From JBLMZW01 sp050259035 (GTDB lineage Bacteria > Bacillota > Syntrophomonadia > Syntrophomonadales > DTU052), in the NCBI GenBank assembly GCA_050259035.1, contig JBLMZW010000045.1, positions 1 to 12,826 on the forward strand: a stretch of DNA of 12,826 bases, in the 5' to 3' direction. The position numbers and the translations under genes were made by a program. Each line of letters begins with the position of its first letter. The stretch's first letter is position 1. The notes below the pieces were generated by a model that ran no database searches, was not told where the DNA came from, and saw only the letters and a list, made by a program, of their open reading frames with translations. Positions 1 to 7,438 of this stretch are shown in pieces.

Positions 1-262
1 AAATTGCTATGACAACGCTCCTATGGAATCCTTCTGGGGTAAGCTCAAGACCGAATGGCTCTATGGAAAACGCTTTAAAACAAGAGAACAGGCTAGACAA
101 GCCGTATTTGAATATATTGAATATTTTACAATCGAAAACGACTTCATTCTGCAAATGGCTATATAGCACCATTAAAAATGAAATGTGCAGCATGACCATA
201 AAATATTGCGTAAAGATTCGATTTTGGGTTTTCTTCGTGTCTACAGGTTCTGGGTAAGGTCA
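1..262 (+). mobile_element. Right-hand remnant of an IS3-family insertion sequence
   Basis: The left part encodes the C-terminal end of an IS3-type DDE transposase. At 238-262 lies a 25-base end reading TGTCTACAGG...GGTAAGGTCA. Its complement begins TGACCTTACCCAG, the style of IS3-group terminal repeats, with the terminal CA at 261-262. The stop of the transposase tail (195) lies 67 bases before this end, a normal spacing for IS3 elements. The left end and most of the transposase are outside the window, so the matching inverted repeat and the target duplication cannot be checked. The element is probably immobile because its transposase is frameshifted. Confidence 0.75.
2..195 (+). pseudogene. 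IS3-family transposase (OrfB) C-terminal fragment, frameshifted
   Basis: From position 2 one frame reads CYDNAPMESFWGKLKTEW, the region around the catalytic Glu of the rve/DDE integrase core of IS3-family OrfB. It continues through an alpha-helical stretch ending EYIEY at 124. The homologous continuation YNRKRLHSANGY is then found one frame back, running to a TGA at 193-195. The junction is a run of four T (124-127) where the intact sequence would need five, so a single T deletion explains the shift. This is not the programmed frameshift of IS3 elements, which lies between orfA and orfB. The N-terminal part is beyond the window edge. Family assignment is confident; the exact group is inferred from the end sequence. 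Confidence 0.8.
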
Positions 263-341
263 GTTTAGTAGTGAACAAGGTAGGGCTTCGAAATTGGCGA
301 GCATAATCAAACTGGAATGCTGCCCTGGACTTTAAATCCAG

Positions 342-2135
342 TCAGACTTCTATGCCAATCATCTGCATCAATGCCAGTGCATTGGTGGTTCTGGATACAC
401 CGGGCTTAAGCTTGTAATCGAATATGATTTGCTTATCACGAATTTCTTCGGAGAAATGATAATTTCTAACGAATCCCTGATGTTCCTCCTGCAGCACACT
501 TAATTCCAGATCGTGGGTAGTTATAAAGCCAATAGCTTGTAAGGTAATTAGCTTTTTAATAATGGCCCGGGCCCCGATAATTTTGTCTCTTGAATTTGTC
601 CCGCGAAAAACCTCATCAACTAAAAACATAACTTTTTTACCTGAGTTGGCGGCCTCCATTAAGGACTTGATTCTTTTCAACTCGGCGTAAAAAGTAGATG
701 TTTTTTCTTCCAGATTGTCGTTAACGTTCAAACAGGTATAAATATCAAGCAAGGAACATTGAAGCTCTCCGGCACAAACCGGTGCTCCCGCATAGGCTAG
801 AACCAGATTTACTCCTACCGAACGAAGCAGCGTACTTTTTCCGGACATGTTTGAACCGGTAATAAGCAATAAGGCTCCGGCTTTATTAAGGAGAACATCG
901 TTGCCTACCCGGATACTTTCATGAATTAAGGGGTGCCCCAATTGTTTGGCCTGAAATAAAGGCGGTCCGCCTTGAATATTGGGGTAAATCCAATTGGGGT
1001 TATCATGGGCCAACCCTGCCAGGCTGGACAGGGCTTCAAAGGCTGCCTGAACCTCAAACCAGGATCTTAGATATAACCCTGAATTCAGTTTCCATTCTTC
1101 CAGGAGTTTTAAAACCAACAAATCCCATAAGAAAATGGCATTGAGAATGATGTAGAATACCTGTGAATAACGCAGGTTAACAAGATCGCATATTCTGGCC
1201 AGGGTATGGATTTGCCTGGAAGATACGGTTTTTCCATTAAAGAGTTTTTGCTGTAGATTTTTTAGAAGTTCTGATTTAAAGGACTCCTGCTCAATGTAAC
1301 TTAATAAGACCGATACTCTTTTTAACTGAGCGGCATTACTTTCAGCGTTATTTAAACCACGGCTAATATTACGCCGGTTGCCGAGTAAAACCAAAACCTG
1401 AACACCCAATACGCCGAGGCAATAATAGCCGGGCATAATGCCCCTTAGCCACAATACGAAGAATAATATAGTTGCTAGCGGGAGTATCCAAAGAATTTTG
1501 GAATAGAATTTGGTGATTAATAAAGGACTGCTTTCCGCCCAGGATATCAACCGGTCAGCTGCTTTTTGGGAAAGAGCATAATCCATGCCAGTAGCCTGGA
1601 AATGTTGTCTCCATTCCAGCCGATCAGTTAAATCCCGGACTGCTTCTTGCCTCTGATTAATGCTTGGAAGTGTGCCAGGCTCTAACAGCATTTCGGCCAG
1701 ACATGTTTCCCCTATTGGAGAAAAGGAAGCGTTTAAATACTGAAAAAGAGACCCCCGGCCGTAAATATTCAAATCTGAGGAAAAACGATGATCCGGTTTT
1801 ACAAATCTACTGCCATCATTTTTAAAAGATGACCAATTACCCTCCAAACGAAGAATAGAAGAATGATTAATTTCTAATATATTGTTCAGAAACCTAATTT
1901 GCTCGCGCACCTTACGATGAAAAGCCAGAAGTACAATAAAAAGGCATATTAAAGCTGCCAGGGGTACCCAAAAGTAATCAAACTCGAAAAAATACCGGTA
2001 AACTATGAGACCGATTGCGGCCAAACCAACTACCAGCCGTGTTAACACAAGCAAATCATCCAGGCGGTTAGCCTTTAGCAGCTTATCGTTATACTGTAAT
2101 TTTCGTTTTTTATATAGATCTACTAATTTTTTCAT
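342..2135 (-). CDS. MutS-like ATPase with membrane-spanning segments
   Basis: This 597-residue protein has the C-terminal ATPase domain of the MutS family: Walker A GSNMSGKST (about 427-435), a signature-type segment LEEKTSTFYAELKRI (475-489), Walker B VMFLVDEVF (502-510) and an H-loop TTHDLELS (539-546). It lacks a recognisable mismatch-binding domain I and has no C-terminal Smr domain, so it is neither MutS1 nor MutS2. Hydrophobic stretches at about 32-48, 54-72, 214-230 and 236-252, perhaps also 325-343, predict membrane anchoring. The middle region (about 120-400) resembles the lever/clamp domains. The start ATG at 2133-2135 has an AAGGAG site nine bases upstream. The gene is divergent from cvpA. 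Such membrane MutS-like proteins occur in Firmicutes and Bacteroidetes as a family of unknown role. DNA mismatch repair should not be assumed. Confidence 0.85.
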   Translation of the reverse strand: MKKLVDLYKKRKLQYNDKLLKANRLDDLLVLTRLVVGLAAIGLIVYRYFFEFDYFWVPLAALICLFIVLLAFHRKVREQIRFLNNILEINHSSILRLEGNWSSFKNDGSRFVKPDHRFSSDLNIYGRGSLFQYLNASFSPIGETCLAEMLLEPGTLPSINQRQEAVRDLTDRLEWRQHFQATGMDYALSQKAADRLISWAESSPLLITKFYSKILWILPLATILFFVLWLRGIMPGYYCLGVLGVQVLVLLGNRRNISRGLNNAESNAAQLKRVSVLLSYIEQESFKSELLKNLQQKLFNGKTVSSRQIHTLARICDLVNLRYSQVFYIILNAIFLWDLLVLKLLEEWKLNSGLYLRSWFEVQAAFEALSSLAGLAHDNPNWIYPNIQGGPPLFQAKQLGHPLIHESIRVGNDVLLNKAGALLLITGSNMSGKSTLLRSVGVNLVLAYAGAPVCAGELQCSLLDIYTCLNVNDNLEEKTSTFYAELKRIKSLMEAANSGKKVMFLVDEVFRGTNSRDKIIGARAIIKKLITLQAIGFITTHDLELSVLQEEHQGFVRNYHFSEEIRDKQIIFDYKLKPGVSRTTNALALMQMIGIEV

Positions 2136-2226
2136 TTCTATAAACTCCTTAATAGATTAAGGGCAACTAACGAATGACCAACATAGGTTCAATTATTTTC
2201 TCTAAAAATGATTGATTATCCTGCTC

Positions 2227-2257
2227 ATAATATCCAATATCGAAACCGTTAAGGCAA
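2227..2257 (-). promoter_or_regulatory. Possible promoter of the MutS-like gene
   Basis: On the minus strand TTGCCT (2257-2252) and TATTAT (2232-2227) are separated by 19 bases. Transcription would start near 2220, giving a leader of about 85 bases. The spacing is long and the -35 poor, so this is tentative. The rest of 2136-2290 shows no gene. Confidence 0.3.
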
Positions 2258-2287
2258 GCACGCTTATTTAGTATTACTAGGAACTTA

Positions 2288-2296
2288 TGTTATAAT
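2288..2296 (+). promoter_or_regulatory. Extended -10 promoter of the cvpA-selD gene run
   Basis: TGTTATAAT at 2288-2296 is a perfect extended -10 element. The -35 region is weak (TTAGTA at 2268-2273, 17-base spacing), as is common with extended -10 promoters. Transcription would begin near 2303, which rules out the ATG at 2295 as the start of the following gene and supports the GTG at 2328. Confidence 0.65.
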
Positions 2297-2327
2297 GCCA
2301 TTTGAGGGTTATACAGGAAGTGATGAA

Positions 2328-2954
2328 GTGATTCTGGATACCCTGGATTGGTTGTTACTTGCCGTTTTAATATTGGCGGCCATAAATGGTTTCCGTAAAG
2401 GCCTGATTAAAAGCATTGGGGGCGTCTTTTCTCTAGTTGTAGGCATTTGGTGTGCCGTGCAATGGTGGCAGCCAATAACCCAATACCTGGAGAAGAATTA
2501 TTCTGTAGTTACCACTCTTTCTGTTAGTATAGCCAAACATATTCCCTTTCCTGTTCTTGACGATACAGGTGGCTTGGTCCCCCTGCTATTTAAATCCAGC
2601 CTATATGCCTACCAGGGTATGCCGTATCATATTTCCCGAGTTTTGGTTTCAGCTGCCGTCTTTTTACTAACGGTTAGTATAATCGCCGGTTTAACAATGG
2701 CTATCTGGCATATCCTAAGCGTGGTATTTGAATGGGGTATTCTAGGGATGGTGAACCGAGTTGGAGGAGTAGCCTTTGAGGTATCAAAGGTTGTTCTGGT
2801 TTTAACCATTCTGGTTGGGGTATTGAATCCAGTGATGCAAGCGGCAGCCCGGGCCAAGCTAGAATGGGCAATATTGGCGATGGAATATATGGATTCTTCT
2901 GTGCTGGTGCCGTACCTGGAAAGCCTTTTCGCATTTATGGGAACAATAATCTGA
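2328..2954 (+). CDS. CvpA family membrane protein
   Basis: The protein has about 208 residues. The N-terminal segment TLDWLLLAVLILAAINGFRK followed by a second hydrophobic helix (FSLVVGIWCAVQWW) is typical of the CvpA (colicin V production) family. Two further membrane helices lie in the C-terminal half (around VSAAVFLLTVSIIAGL and VSKVVLVLTILVGVL). Family members are small inner-membrane proteins of poorly defined role. I choose GTG at 2328 because AGGAAG lies seven bases upstream and because the longer ATG at 2295 overlaps the -10 box and would precede the transcript. The M18 peptidase gene follows after 35 bases with no terminator. In Bacillus a cvpA homologue (yshB) sits near mutS2; here the MutS-like neighbour is a different type and divergent. 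Confidence 0.8.
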   Translation: MILDTLDWLLLAVLILAAINGFRKGLIKSIGGVFSLVVGIWCAVQWWQPITQYLEKNYSVVTTLSVSIAKHIPFPVLDDTGGLVPLLFKSSLYAYQGMPYHISRVLVSAAVFLLTVSIIAGLTMAIWHILSVVFEWGILGMVNRVGGVAFEVSKVVLVLTILVGVLNPVMQAAARAKLEWAILAMEYMDSSVLVPYLESLFAFMGTII

Positions 2955-2989
2955 GTCTAGAAAATAGATTAACTAAGGAGGCAAATAAA

Positions 2990-4375
2990 TTGGCTTCGGA
3001 AGAAAAAGTACGCAATGCATGGGAAAAATTTAATGACCAGGAACGTAAGGAACTTCAAGCAATTAACACTGAGTATCTGGATTTTTTAAACCGGGTAAAA
3101 ACTGAGCGGGAGGCCATAAATTACATTGAGGAAAAGTTGCTGGCCGCCAAGTATTCGCCGCTGGAAAAGGTAAAAAATCTCAAGCCGGGCCAGAAGGTTT
3201 ATTTTAAATATAAGAACAAGGTAGCTATTGCCGGGGTCATCGGCAAGAATCCTATAGAAGAGGGCTGCAACATCGTGGCATCCCACATTGATGTTCCCAG
3301 GATAGATTTAAAGCCTAACCCGCTATACGAAGACTCAGGTCTGGCTTTGTTTAAAACCCACTATTACGGTGGAATTAAAAAGTATCAGTGGCCCTCTATT
3401 CCCCTGGCCCTCCATGGCGTGGTAGTAAAAAGAGACGGCCAAACCATCAATTTATCAATAGGAATGCAGGAAGAGGACCCGGTGTTTATTATCACCGATT
3501 TATTAATCCATTTAGCCAAAGACCAAATGGAAAGAAAGTTGTCTGAAGGGGTAACCGCTGAAAGTTTAAATATTTTGGTCGGAAGTTTACCGATAAAACA
3601 GGGAAAAGTCAAAGAAAAAATTAAGGCAGCAATTAAAAAAATATTGCAGACCGAATACGGCATTGAGGAAGATGATTTTGCCAGCGCCGAATTGGAAGCG
3701 GTTCCGGCTCTGGTGGCCAAAGAAGTTGGGTTTGACCGGAGTTTAATCGGAGGCTATGGCCAGGATGATCGAGTTTGCGCATTTTTATCGCTAAAAGCTT
3801 TATTGGAAACCAAAAATCCACAACGAACCGCGCTCTGTATATTTGCCGATAAAGAAGAGGTAGGGAGCAAGGGCAATACCGGCTTACAATCCTCGTTGCT
3901 TGAAAACCTTATAGCTGATCTCATGGATAAGTCCGGGGGATGTGAATACTACCGGGTAATGAAGGCTCTACGTTCTTCGTATGCGCTGTCAGCGGATGTT
4001 AACGGAGCCCTGGATCCCAACTATGAGTCAGCATTTGATAGAATGAATGCATCGATAATCGGTGAAGGAGTGGCTATAAACAAATATACCGGCTCGCGAG
4101 GTAAATCTGACGCCAGTGATGCTAACCCGGAATATGTAGCCAGGATACTGCGCTTGTTTGATGACAACCGGGCTCCCTGGCAGGCGACGGAGATGGGCAA
4201 AGTCGATCAGGGAGGCGGGGGAACAGTGGCGCAATTCCTATCAAGGTATGGAATGGAAGTCCTGGATTGCGGAGTTGCTTTGCTGGGTATGCATTCACCT
4301 TATGAGGTAGCCAGTAAGAGTGATATATACGCTTCTTTTGTCGCTTATCGAGCGTTCATGCAAAAGTTTATTTAA
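2990..4375 (+). CDS. M18 family zinc aminopeptidase
   Basis: This 461-residue protein is a cytosolic aminopeptidase of peptidase family M18, which removes N-terminal residues from peptides and uses two metal ions. Family landmarks are in order: HIDVPR (H99, D101), GQDDRVCAF (D259/D260), EEVGSKGNTG (E289/E290), SADVNGALDP (D336), SRGKSDASDANPEYVA, the glycine stretch KVDQGGGGTVAQF and LGMHSPYEV (H435). Length matches the clostridial members of about 460 residues. The start is TTG at 2990, with AAGGAGG at 2975-2981 eight bases before it. In-frame codons further upstream lie inside cvpA and code for unrelated sequence. The gene lies 35 bases after cvpA and 47 bases before selD, probably in the same transcript. 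Substrate preference (acidic versus neutral residues) cannot be read from the sequence. Confidence 0.92.
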   Translation: MASEEKVRNAWEKFNDQERKELQAINTEYLDFLNRVKTEREAINYIEEKLLAAKYSPLEKVKNLKPGQKVYFKYKNKVAIAGVIGKNPIEEGCNIVASHIDVPRIDLKPNPLYEDSGLALFKTHYYGGIKKYQWPSIPLALHGVVVKRDGQTINLSIGMQEEDPVFIITDLLIHLAKDQMERKLSEGVTAESLNILVGSLPIKQGKVKEKIKAAIKKILQTEYGIEEDDFASAELEAVPALVAKEVGFDRSLIGGYGQDDRVCAFLSLKALLETKNPQRTALCIFADKEEVGSKGNTGLQSSLLENLIADLMDKSGGCEYYRVMKALRSSYALSADVNGALDPNYESAFDRMNASIIGEGVAINKYTGSRGKSDASDANPEYVARILRLFDDNRAPWQATEMGKVDQGGGGTVAQFLSRYGMEVLDCGVALLGMHSPYEVASKSDIYASFVAYRAFMQKFI

Positions 4376-4422
4376 TTGCAGGTGATTCAGGAGATCAGGG
4401 TTTTTAGTTATTGGGAGGTTTT

Positions 4423-5478
4423 ATGGCGGACGTAATCAAATTGACTCAAATGGTCCGAGCTGCGGGGTGAGCTGCCAAGCTGGGTCCGGGGACCCTTCAG
4501 GAAGTGCTCAGCGGTCTCGTTACCGACCGTGATTCGCGTCTCATTGTAGGCTTCGATACGGCTGATGATGCCGGAATCTTTAAGGTTTCGGACGATACCG
4601 CATTGGTTCAAACCCTGGACTTCCTCACCCCTATGGTTAATGATCCCTTCGACTTCGGCAGGATAGCAGCCGCCAACGCGTTAAACGATGTTTATGCCAT
4701 GGGTGGGGAGCCATTAACTGCAATGAACATCGTCTGTTTTCCTTCATGTCTGGATGCATCCGTATTAAGAGAAATCCTGCGCGGGGGTCAGTCGGTAATT
4801 AAGGAAGCCGGGGCTGTTCTAGTTGGAGGGCATACCGTTGACGATAATGAACCCAAGTACGGTCTGGCAGTAACCGGCTTAATTCATCCGGATAAAGTAA
4901 TAGCTAACCAGGGTGCTAAGGCCGGTGATTTACTGTATTTAACCAAAATGCTTGGCACAGGTGTGATTTCTACGGCCATAAAAGGTGAAATGGCAACTGA
5001 AAAGATAATAAGGGCTGCGACAGATAGTATGGCGTGTATCAATCGCTCAGGCCGCGATTTAATGGTAAAAATAGGGGTTAACGCGGCTACCGATATTACT
5101 GGTTTCGGCTTATTGGGGCATCTAATGGAGATGTGCGTTAATAGCGGAGTTAAAACCCAGATATGGGCCGATAGTCTATTATTCCTGGAAGGGGCTTTAG
5201 AGCTAGCCGATATGGGTTTAATACCTGCCGGGGCTTACGACAACCAGGATCACCTTGGACAACGGGTATCGTTTGGCGCGGGTATTACAGCCGGCATTCG
5301 TGATCTGGTATTCTCACCCGAGACATCAGGCGGACTTCTTATAGCAGTGAGTCCAGATCGTCGGGATGAGATGGATGCCTCCTTGAGATTGTTAAACGTT
5401 CCCGGTAGACTTATTGGCCGGGTTATTTCTCCGGGCGAAGGGGAAATCACAGTGGTAAGGAGTGAATCTGATGGATAG
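4423..5478 (+). CDS. selD: Selenide, water dikinase, Sec-containing (in-frame UGA)
   Basis: SelD makes selenophosphate from selenide and ATP, the selenium donor for selenocysteine and selenouridine. From ATG 4423 (GGGAGG at 4413-4418) the reading frame meets TGA at 4468-4470 (codon 16) and continues open to TAG at 5476-5478. This gives about 351 residues, the usual SelD length. The context is MVRAAG-U-AAKLGPG, so the UGA sits where SelD proteins carry their catalytic Cys or Sec, with the conserved Lys three residues later (K19). Other family features are FDTADDAG, the stretch DFGRIAAANALNDVYAMGG, VLVGGHTVDDNEPKYG and DITGFGLLGHLMEM. A naive gene call would start at GTG 4504 and lose the active site. 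The gene overlaps yedF. The organism must also have selA, selB and selC, which are not in this window. Confidence 0.95.
4468..4510 (+). promoter_or_regulatory. Candidate bacterial SECIS element of selD
   Basis: Directly after the UGA, GGGTC (4482-4486) can pair with GACCC (4491-4495) around a G-rich CGGG loop. TGAGC (4468-4472), including the UGA itself, can pair with GCTCA (4506-4510) to close the structure. A short hairpin with loop guanines within about 40 bases downstream of the UGA is what SelB requires in bacteria. The pairing was done by eye and competing folds exist. Confidence 0.5.
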
Positions 5479-6052
5479 GATTGTTGACGCTCGAGGAATG
5501 GATTCCCCACAATCAGCGATAATGACCCGCAAGGCTTTGCAGGAACTGAATGAAGGTGAAATAGTTACCGTTGTAGACACCCGCAACGCAATGGAGAATG
5601 TAATAAGGTTAGCCCGGAGTCTGGCTTACGGGGTTGAAGTAGAAGAAAAGGAAAATGAGTTTCACATTCATATTGAAAAGACCGTAGCAAGTCCTCAGCA
5701 AGAGATTGGTGAATACTACCACACAGTTATCCTGATTAAGAACCAATACCTGGGAGAAGGAAATGATACATTGGGGAAAACCCTGATGAAAAGTTTCCTG
5801 TTTACTTTAACCGAAAACCCAAGACTAACCGGATCAATCATTTTTGTTAACAGTGCGGTGGTTCTAACAACTCAGGGCTCGGAGGTATTAGACCATCTAC
5901 TTGATTTGGAACATTCCGGGGTTGAGATTATATCTTCTGGAACCTGCCTTGATTTTTATAACCTCAGAAATCAAGTTATGGTGGGACGGGTGAGCAATAT
6001 GTATACCATTGTTGAAAGGCTGGCAACGGCGCAGAAGGTGATAACCCTGTGA
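5471..6052 (+). CDS. yedF: YedF-type selenium-metabolism sulfurtransferase-like protein
   Basis: This 193-residue protein has an N-terminal TusA/SirA-like domain (about 1-72) and a C-terminal DsrE-like domain (about 84-193). The arrangement is typical of the YedF family found beside selD in selenium-using bacteria. The TusA motif normally reads CPxP after a DARG segment; here it is DARGMDSPQS, so the cysteine is replaced by Ser12 (codon TCC). The C-terminal signature SGTCLDFYNL is kept, and its C159 is the only cysteine in the protein. ATG 5471 is chosen because AAGGAG (5457-5462) lies eight bases before it; the in-frame GTG at 5462 is part of that site. The gene overlaps the end of selD by eight bases, implying translational coupling. 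A role in handling reactive selenium or sulfur for SelD is inferred from context. Confidence 0.88.
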   Translation: MDRIVDARGMDSPQSAIMTRKALQELNEGEIVTVVDTRNAMENVIRLARSLAYGVEVEEKENEFHIHIEKTVASPQQEIGEYYHTVILIKNQYLGEGNDTLGKTLMKSFLFTLTENPRLTGSIIFVNSAVVLTTQGSEVLDHLLDLEHSGVEIISSGTCLDFYNLRNQVMVGRVSNMYTIVERLATAQKVITL

Positions 6053-6924
6053 CAACCTTCAGCCATGAATTATTTCAAAGACTACATCATCTCTTTAACC
6101 TGGGTTTGGCGGCGGACATCGTTATTGTTTTAATTCGGATTTGCCTGATAATTCTTGTCTCCTACCTGATTATTAAACTTATTGATCGTTTGATTTATCG
6201 TAAAATCCAGGCCAGGCAAAAAAGGCTGGAAACCAGCCCAAGAATCGCTACATTAACGACGCTTTCCCAAAGCATTGTTAGATATCTCATTTATTTTATT
6301 GCCGTCATAATGGTGTTACAGGAATTAAACATAAAAACCGAATCATTACTTGCCAGTGCCGGAATATTGGGGTTGGTTGTGGGATTCGGAGCTCAAAACC
6401 TGATTAAAGACGTTATATCAGGATTTTTTATCATGCTGGAAAACCAATACGCCGTAGGGGACTATGTTCAGTTGGCGCAGTTTTCCGGTTATGTTACAGA
6501 CGTAGGTCTTCGTTCAACCTGGCTTACCGATTTTAGTGGGGAGGTTCACGTAATCCCCAACGGTCAGATTGTTTCTGTTACTAATCGTTCAAAAAGAAAT
6601 AGCAGAGCATTAGTCGATGTTTATATATCATACGAGGAGGACCTGGATAAGGTAATTCAAATCCTAAAACAGGTTTCCCAGGAAGTAGCTAACGAAATTA
6701 ACTATGTAAAAGACGGGCCAACCATACAGGGCATTACCCAGTTTAACGAACTTTATATGGTTATACGGGTAGTAGCCATGACAGTTCCCATGAAAGAATT
6801 CGATTTGGAAACCGAACTCCGGGCCAGAATTAAAAAGGCATTTGACCGAGAAGGAATCAATATGAAGCATGAGCCTAGAACACTTTGGTTTTTGAGGAAA
6901 AATAATGGAACGAAAACAGTTTGA
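6049..6924 (+). CDS. MscS family small-conductance mechanosensitive channel
   Basis: The 291-residue protein has hydrophobic helices at about 20-46 and 72-92. It also has the pore-lining helix with its signature AGILGLVVGFGAQNLIKD (about 104-121), then FFIMLENQYAVGDYVQL and the beta-domain segment STWLTDFSGEVHVIPNGQI. This is the minimal MscS architecture (three membrane helices plus cytosolic vestibule), which opens under membrane tension to release solutes during osmotic down-shock. The start is GTG 6049, overlapping the yedF stop by four bases (GTGA), with AAGGTG eight bases upstream. The gene ends 20 bases inside the DUF951 gene. It resembles the YkuT/YbdG-like short channels of Firmicutes, but subfamily assignment is not certain. 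Confidence 0.92.
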   Translation: MTTFSHELFQRLHHLFNLGLAADIVIVLIRICLIILVSYLIIKLIDRLIYRKIQARQKRLETSPRIATLTTLSQSIVRYLIYFIAVIMVLQELNIKTESLLASAGILGLVVGFGAQNLIKDVISGFFIMLENQYAVGDYVQLAQFSGYVTDVGLRSTWLTDFSGEVHVIPNGQIVSVTNRSKRNSRALVDVYISYEEDLDKVIQILKQVSQEVANEINYVKDGPTIQGITQFNELYMVIRVVAMTVPMKEFDLETELRARIKKAFDREGINMKHEPRTLWFLRKNNGTKTV

Positions 6925-7102
6925 TTTAGGAAATACGGTAAAACTTAAGAAAAAGCATCCCTGCGGGAGCTGGGAATGGGTAATAACTCGTATGGGAGCA
7001 GATATTAAAATCAAGTGTTTGGGATGTGGGCATCAGGTTATGCTGCCACGTTCGCAGTTTGAAAAAAGCCTGGTCTGTGTTGTTAAGAAAGAAGAATGTT
7101 AA
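6905..7102 (+). CDS. DUF951 family small zinc-ribbon-like protein
   Basis: This 65-residue protein matches the DUF951 family of Firmicutes: FDLGNTVKLKKKHPCGSWEW, then IKCLGCGHQVMLPRSQFEKSL. The Cys/His positions (H18, C20, C38, C41, H43) suggest a small zinc-binding fold. It is basic and soluble. The function is unknown; in many Firmicutes the gene lies near mscS-like, ychF or rpsF genes. The ATG at 6905 has GAGG seven bases upstream and lies within the end of mscS, so translation is probably coupled. Confidence 0.85.
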   Translation: MERKQFDLGNTVKLKKKHPCGSWEWVITRMGADIKIKCLGCGHQVMLPRSQFEKSLVCVVKKEEC

Positions 7103-7167
7103 CCATAGGTTTAAGATGAGCATATATTTTAGACGAAAGCAAATCTACCTGGCCAGGGGGGTTTGAA

Positions 7168-7383
7168 ATGGTCCTAAAAAGTATAGCTCACCTTAAATTT
7201 AGGGAAGGTGATTTAGTAACCGTTAGTTCATTAGATGACCGACTGCATTTTTGCATTATTGGTTTTAAGACGAATGATAGAGGAGAGAATATAGCCATTC
7301 TAAAGGGGTTATTTAATGACACATTCATAATAGAAAAACCAGTAGTCGAGTTAAATAGCCTTTTATTGCAGGGCAAACTATAA
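7168..7383 (+). CDS. Small conserved-looking protein of unknown function
   Basis: I do not recognise this 71-residue protein. It starts at ATG 7168 with a strong G-rich site (AGGGGGG) about six bases upstream. It has no membrane segment or signal peptide. The middle, LKFREGDLVTVSSLDDRL then HFCIIGFKTNDRGENIAILKG, alternates beta-prone residues and glycines like a small beta-barrel. The tail FIIEKPVVELNSLL also looks folded. It lies 65 bases after the DUF951 gene and ends just before the rpsF promoter, so it is probably the last gene of the selD run. Good codon structure and a good ribosome binding site argue that it is real; no function is proposed. Confidence 0.65.
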   Translation: MVLKSIAHLKFREGDLVTVSSLDDRLHFCIIGFKTNDRGENIAILKGLFNDTFIIEKPVVELNSLLLQGKL

Positions 7384-7400
7384 CTAAATTAGCGCAACCC

Positions 7401-7429
7401 TTGTTTGCACAATGTTTACTTGCTATAAT
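7401..7429 (+). promoter_or_regulatory. Promoter of rpsF-ssb-rpsR
   Basis: TTGTTT (7401-7406), a 17-base spacer and TATAAT (7424-7429) preceded by TGC form an extended -10 promoter. The predicted start near 7436 lies directly at the foot of the leader structure, which fits a short regulated 5' UTR. Confidence 0.7.
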
Positions 7430-7438
7430 AGCAAAGTA

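Noticed and set aside
325..341. CTGGA/TCCAG inverted repeat just past the MutS-like stop, as a terminator
   Set aside because: The stem has only five base pairs, the loop is AT-rich and no T-run follows on the minus strand.
4468..4470. TGA in selD as a nonsense mutation making a pseudogene
   Set aside because: It lies exactly at the catalytic Cys/Sec position, the rest of the gene is intact, and a SECIS-like hairpin follows.
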